A stretch of 38,107 bases of DNA, from contig JAHDCZ010000021.1 in NCBI GenBank assembly GCA_020629615.1, positions 1 to 38,107 of the forward strand, in the 5' to 3' direction. The DNA comes from Saprospiraceae bacterium. Lineage in GTDB: Bacteria > Bacteroidota > Bacteroidia > Chitinophagales > Saprospiraceae. Under the pieces are notes generated by a model. It saw nothing but the letters and a program-made list of their open reading frames with translations, was not told the DNA's origin and did no database searches. Every line of letters begins with the position of its first letter. Position 1 is the first letter of the stretch. Shown here piece after piece: positions 34,318 through 38,107 of the stretch. The position numbers and the translations under genes were made by a program.

Positions 34318-37300
34318 ATGGTGTCGAGCAGCAACAACAATAAAGTAGTGAATACGGAAAACAAGAAATCCAAAACTCGTAAAAGAATAGTATTTCTTAG
34401 AATATTGCTCTTCATTATTTTGATTCCTATTTTATGCTCATTTCTGTTGCAAATTCCACTAATCCAAAATTGGACTGTCGATAAAATTGCTGATTATTTT
34501 TCCAATAAGCTTGAGACTCGTGTTGAAATTGATAAAGTGCGATTGAGCATTCTTGAAGGTGGTCTGATCGATGGCTTTTTTATTGAAGACCTACAAGGTG
34601 ATACATTGCTTTATAGTGCCCATTTTCAAGTCGATTTATCTAAAAGTTTATTCCATCTTTATAAAAATGAACTTGGACTTGATCGTATTAGTCTAGACAG
34701 TGCGTTTATTAATATTAAGAAAAATGTTGATGGAACAACCAATTTGGATAACATACTGAATAAACTTTCGTCAAAGAAAAAGCAGGAGAAAGATCAAAAT
34801 GAAGGAACGCAATGGGATGCAAATGTAAACGAAATAGAAGTCAAAGAGGTGTGGTTTAAGTACGATGATAAACTTGCCAATCAAAACACTTCGATTTACG
34901 TAAAGAAAGGTTTCATTACCAATGATTCTTTTGATCCTGAAATGAACGAATTTAAAATCAAGCAAATCTTCTTTGAAAACCCGACGATTAGAATTTCCAA
35001 AAATAAATCTTCAAAGAATACCGTAATACTTGATACGAATATAGAAGCTGTAAATGAGGAAGTACTCAATCAAATTAAATCCGATACATCAAGAATTTCG
35101 ATAACAGAGTTAATTATTCGGGAGGGTATTTTTTCTTACAACGACTATAACGCACCCAAATCGTCCTATGCACAAGAAGTAATAGACTATAAACATTTTG
35201 AAATTAACGAACTCGATTTTAATGCGACTTCAATTGCTTACTCTTCTGATGTAGACCTATCGCTAGTACTAAATGAGTTTTCTTTCAAGGATAATAAAGG
35301 GTTTCGTGTTAACAAATTCGAAGCTTCAGACTTGAATTTAACCGATAGAAAAATTGAAATAAAAGGTTTGAATTTTCAAACAGAACAATCAAAAGTAAAG
35401 GATTACTTTTCACTAAAGTATAAGAGTTTTTCTGATTTCAAAGATTTTGCAAATAAAGTCTATATTAATACTAATCTTGAGAATAGTCAAATTTCTATTA
35501 AGGATCTTCTACATTTTGTACCTGATTTAAATACCAATAAATTCTTTCTACAAAACAAGGGGAGGCTTGCCAAACTATCAGGAAATTTCGTAGGTCGAAT
35601 TAGGAATTTATCTGGCAAAAAAATGAATCTCTCGCTCGATGATGAAGTTAATTTTGTGGGGAGTTTTAACTCTAGAAATTTGAATGGTGCCAATGAAGCA
35701 TTGATTAACTTGAAAATTGACGCACTCGAAACTAATATATATAAACTTGAAAAGGTGATTCCAGGTTTCAAACCAACCCCAAATTTTTATCGATTAGGGG
35801 ACATCAAATTTACAGGTAGATTTGATGGATATTTCTTGGATTTTGTTGCATTTGGGACCCTAGATTCAGATATCGGTTCAGCTGGTATGGATATGAGACT
35901 TGATGTAAAATCAGGTAAAGTACTAGCTAATTATTCTGGAGAATTAAGACTAGACGATTTCGATTTAAAAGAATGGACACAAAATGAGTCTTTTGGTAAG
36001 GTTAGCCTTTCGGCGAATGTAGATCAAGGAAAAGGACTCTTGATTGGTAGTGCTTTCGCAGATTTAAATGCACAGGTAAAGGTATTCGAGTATCGTGGAT
36101 ATCAATATCAAAACATCATCATGGATGGCGAATTAAAACAGGATGATTTTAGTGGGAATTTTAGTATTAAGGATGATAATATCGATCTTGAATTTGATGG
36201 AAATGTCCATCTTGATGATGAAAACACTTCCTTTGATTTCAAATCAAACATTCGAAAGTTGGATCTACAACAGCTTAATTTGATGAACGATCAAATGATA
36301 ATCTCCTCTCAAATCGATGTTAATCTTGAAGGCAATAATATTTCAGATTTTGATGGTGGGGGTACTTTCCTAAACTCTACCATATATAGTCAAGATACTG
36401 TGTATGTTATAGATTCCCTCCAAATACTATCCTCCACAAAAGCAAATCAAGAACGCGTACTTTCGCTAAATTCTGAAATACTTGATGCTAGTCTGGATGG
36501 AAAATTTAGTCTTAATAAACTACCAATGACTATCAAAAGTTTGCTCAAAGCAAACTTTCCATACCATACCAGAAATTGGAATGTAGCTCCTTCTAATGAT
36601 CAACAAGATTTTGCTTATGTAGTAAATTTGAAGAATAGCAAGAATTTGTTAGAATTGGCTGGTGTAGATGACTTGACTATCACTGGACTAAATCTTAAGG
36701 GATCTTTCAATAGTTTAATGCGAAAATTTGATTTGAAAGGTTATGTACAAAAGATAAACCAATCATCTAATCGTTTTTATGATGCTCAATTGTCATTTAA
36801 TTCTGATCAAAAGGATGGTGAATTGAATGTATTACTAGATAGCCTGGTTTTAGGAAATAAAAAACTAAATCCAATTAGTCTAAATGCAAGCAGCTTTGGA
36901 GATAGCCTAGAGATAAACATAGCTACTAAAAATATAATAGATTCGATTAAATCAGTAGATATTAATGCCTTGGTTTCTCCTCATGAAAAAGGATATAAAT
37001 TTCATTTTTCTGATAACGACTTGGATATACTGGGAAGTAAATGGAAATTTTCACACTTTAATTCTCTAGTACTAGGAAAAGAATTTATAGATATTGATGA
37101 TTTTGAAATCACCGATGGAACCAGTGCGATTGTTTTGAGAGATATCAATGAGAAAGGCTTGGCATTAAACATGACTAATTTTGATTTTTTATTGATCAAT
37201 GAATTGATAGATTATGATAATATCGATTTTAGTGGAAAAGGTGAACTAGGATTTGTAATCTCCGATTTGTATGGAGAGAAAGATATTAATCTGAGTCTTG

Positions 37301-38107
37301 ATATGCCAGTTTTATATCTAAATGAAGATCCATTCGGACATTTATTCTTACAATTAACCAAAAAAGTTGGAGAAGCTTTTGATGCGGGTGTTTATATCAA
37401 AAACAAAGAGATCGATATTTGGGCTGAAGGCATGTTTGATCAATCCACAGAAACTATTAATGCCAAACTTTCAGCAAAGAATGCACCCTTTAGCATTATG
37501 GAGTACATTATCAATGAAGGGATCTCCGAAACCATTGGTTCCGCTGATATGGATGTCGATGTGACAGGAACACTGAGTGACCTTAAACTTCAAGGACTGA
37601 CTACTTTTTATGACTGTGGCTTGAAGATCGATTACCTCGGGACTTATTACACTTTTGACAATCAAACGATGACGATCTCTGAAGATTATCTCGGTTTTGA
37701 CGGGCAAGAAATGACAGATATATTGGGTAATAAAGCAAAGATCAAAGGGGGATTACATCATAATTTGATTCGAGATTTTCGTTTGGATGTTGATATGAGT
37801 TCGGATGATATTATTGCGCTTAATACTACCGCCAGTGATAATCCTCTATACTATGGATTTGGTCAAGGAAAGATGGATGTCTCCTTTCGAGGACCTTTCT
37901 CTAAAACTGATATTTATGTAAATGCTATCACAGGACCTGAGACAAAATTTAGTATCCCCGTTGAATATTCAAATGTTGAAAATCAAGAAAGTTTTATTGA
38001 GTTTATCGATCGAGATCAACTCAGTGAAACAATTGAAAAAACAGCGGATGATTACAAGATTGAAGGCCTGAATATCGAAATGAATCTCTCTATTACTGAT
38101 GAAGCCA
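34318..38107 (+). CDS. TamB-like translocation/assembly protein, N-terminal 1263 residues
   Basis: The frame opened by the ATG at 34318 is uninterrupted to the window edge, so the C-terminus is missing. A basic cytoplasmic tail is followed by one membrane anchor (about 29-44, ILLFIILIPILCSFLL). A very long repetitive beta-strand region then begins in the AsmA/TamB manner (NKLETRVEIDKVRLSILEGG, LIDGFFIEDLQGDTLLYSAH, ISLDSAFINIKKN). Late motifs such as DFSGKGELGFVISD, SADMDVDVTGTLSDLKLQGL and the final NIEMNLSITDEA fit the approach to the DUF490/TamB C-terminal domain. TamB-type proteins span the periplasm as a hydrophobic groove and act with an Omp85 partner; the TamL-like protein at 23134-25500 is the obvious candidate, although the genes are about 9 kb apart. 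Confidence 0.85.
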   Translation, partial: MVSSSNNNKVVNTENKKSKTRKRIVFLRILLFIILIPILCSFLLQIPLIQNWTVDKIADYFSNKLETRVEIDKVRLSILEGGLIDGFFIEDLQGDTLLYSAHFQVDLSKSLFHLYKNELGLDRISLDSAFINIKKNVDGTTNLDNILNKLSSKKKQEKDQNEGTQWDANVNEIEVKEVWFKYDDKLANQNTSIYVKKGFITNDSFDPEMNEFKIKQIFFENPTIRISKNKSSKNTVILDTNIEAVNEEVLNQIKSDTSRISITELIIREGIFSYNDYNAPKSSYAQEVIDYKHFEINELDFNATSIAYSSDVDLSLVLNEFSFKDNKGFRVNKFEASDLNLTDRKIEIKGLNFQTEQSKVKDYFSLKYKSFSDFKDFANKVYINTNLENSQISIKDLLHFVPDLNTNKFFLQNKGRLAKLSGNFVGRIRNLSGKKMNLSLDDEVNFVGSFNSRNLNGANEALINLKIDALETNIYKLEKVIPGFKPTPNFYRLGDIKFTGRFDGYFLDFVAFGTLDSDIGSAGMDMRLDVKSGKVLANYSGELRLDDFDLKEWTQNESFGKVSLSANVDQGKGLLIGSAFADLNAQVKVFEYRGYQYQNIIMDGELKQDDFSGNFSIKDDNIDLEFDGNVHLDDENTSFDFKSNIRKLDLQQLNLMNDQMIISSQIDVNLEGNNISDFDGGGTFLNSTIYSQDTVYVIDSLQILSSTKANQERVLSLNSEILDASLDGKFSLNKLPMTIKSLLKANFPYHTRNWNVAPSNDQQDFAYVVNLKNSKNLLELAGVDDLTITGLNLKGSFNSLMRKFDLKGYVQKINQSSNRFYDAQLSFNSDQKDGELNVLLDSLVLGNKKLNPISLNASSFGDSLEINIATKNIIDSIKSVDINALVSPHEKGYKFHFSDNDLDILGSKWKFSHFNSLVLGKEFIDIDDFEITDGTSAIVLRDINEKGLALNMTNFDFLLINELIDYDNIDFSGKGELGFVISDLYGEKDINLSLDMPVLYLNEDPFGHLFLQLTKKVGEAFDAGVYIKNKEIDIWAEGMFDQSTETINAKLSAKNAPFSIMEYIINEGISETIGSADMDVDVTGTLSDLKLQGLTTFYDCGLKIDYLGTYYTFDNQTMTISEDYLGFDGQEMTDILGNKAKIKGGLHHNLIRDFRLDVDMSSDDIIALNTTASDNPLYYGFGQGKMDVSFRGPFSKTDIYVNAITGPETKFSIPVEYSNVENQESFIEFIDRDQLSETIEKTADDYKIEGLNIEMNLSITDEA

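Noticed and set aside
34771-37707. Several 60-95 codon frames within the TamB-like region on both strands
   Set aside because: They are shadows of the long uninterrupted frame starting at 34318, which has an anchor helix and TamB-like strands throughout.

Overview
The window looks like a chromosomal segment of a Bacteroidota bacterium, most likely a member of the Saprospiria (Lewinella/Saprospira relatives). The grounds are AT-rich DNA, large secreted proteins ending in type IX secretion (T9SS) type A sorting domains, Bacteroidota-type promoters (TTTG ... TAnnTTTG) without Shine-Dalgarno sequences, a DUF4296 lipoprotein, and a lipidated TamA-like protein (TamL type) together with TamB. The assignment rests on family recognition; no database search was made.

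Region 1 (1-16150) is the striking part. After the 5' end of a divergent secreted protein there are four tandem paralogous genes (383-2767, 2860-7098, 7454-12043, 12102-16091), called P1 to P4 here. They encode giant cysteine-rich extracellular proteins with one shared layout: signal peptide, Ig/PKD-like and HYR-like modules, a carboxypeptidase-regulatory-like beta-sandwich, a dockerin-like double helix, a cohesin-like beta-sandwich, and a T9SS C-terminal domain. Terminators after P2 and P4 but not after P1 or P3 suggest two bicistronic units. Dockerin-like and cohesin-like modules in the same chain suggest a self-assembling surface fibre or matrix; this is the main candidate for an undescribed system.

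Region 2 (16178-23150) holds a small metallophosphoesterase, a lipoprotein with a peptidoglycan-binding-like end, a convergent alpha/beta-hydrolase lipoprotein and a trans-sulfuration PLP enzyme. A tight operon follows: outer-membrane beta-barrel, RluD-type pseudouridine synthase, LuxC-like acyl-CoA reductase and endonuclease III.

Region 3 (23134-30166) holds a TamL-like Omp85 lipoprotein divergent from a SpoU/TrmH methyltransferase, a TlpA-like thioredoxin lipoprotein and an orphan SWIM zinc-finger protein. The SWIM gene is divergent from a SixA-like phosphatase, which overlaps a DUF4296 lipoprotein gene.

Region 4 (30237-38107) holds a PhoB/PhoR-like two-component pair, a membrane-anchored M23 peptidase with an altered zinc motif, dihydropteroate synthase, and the first 1263 codons of a TamB-like protein that runs off the window. 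The common theme is cell-envelope biogenesis and surface display, mixed with housekeeping RNA- and DNA-modifying enzymes. Six genes appear to start at TTG or GTG. I saw no tRNA, rRNA, insertion sequence, prophage or CRISPR array.
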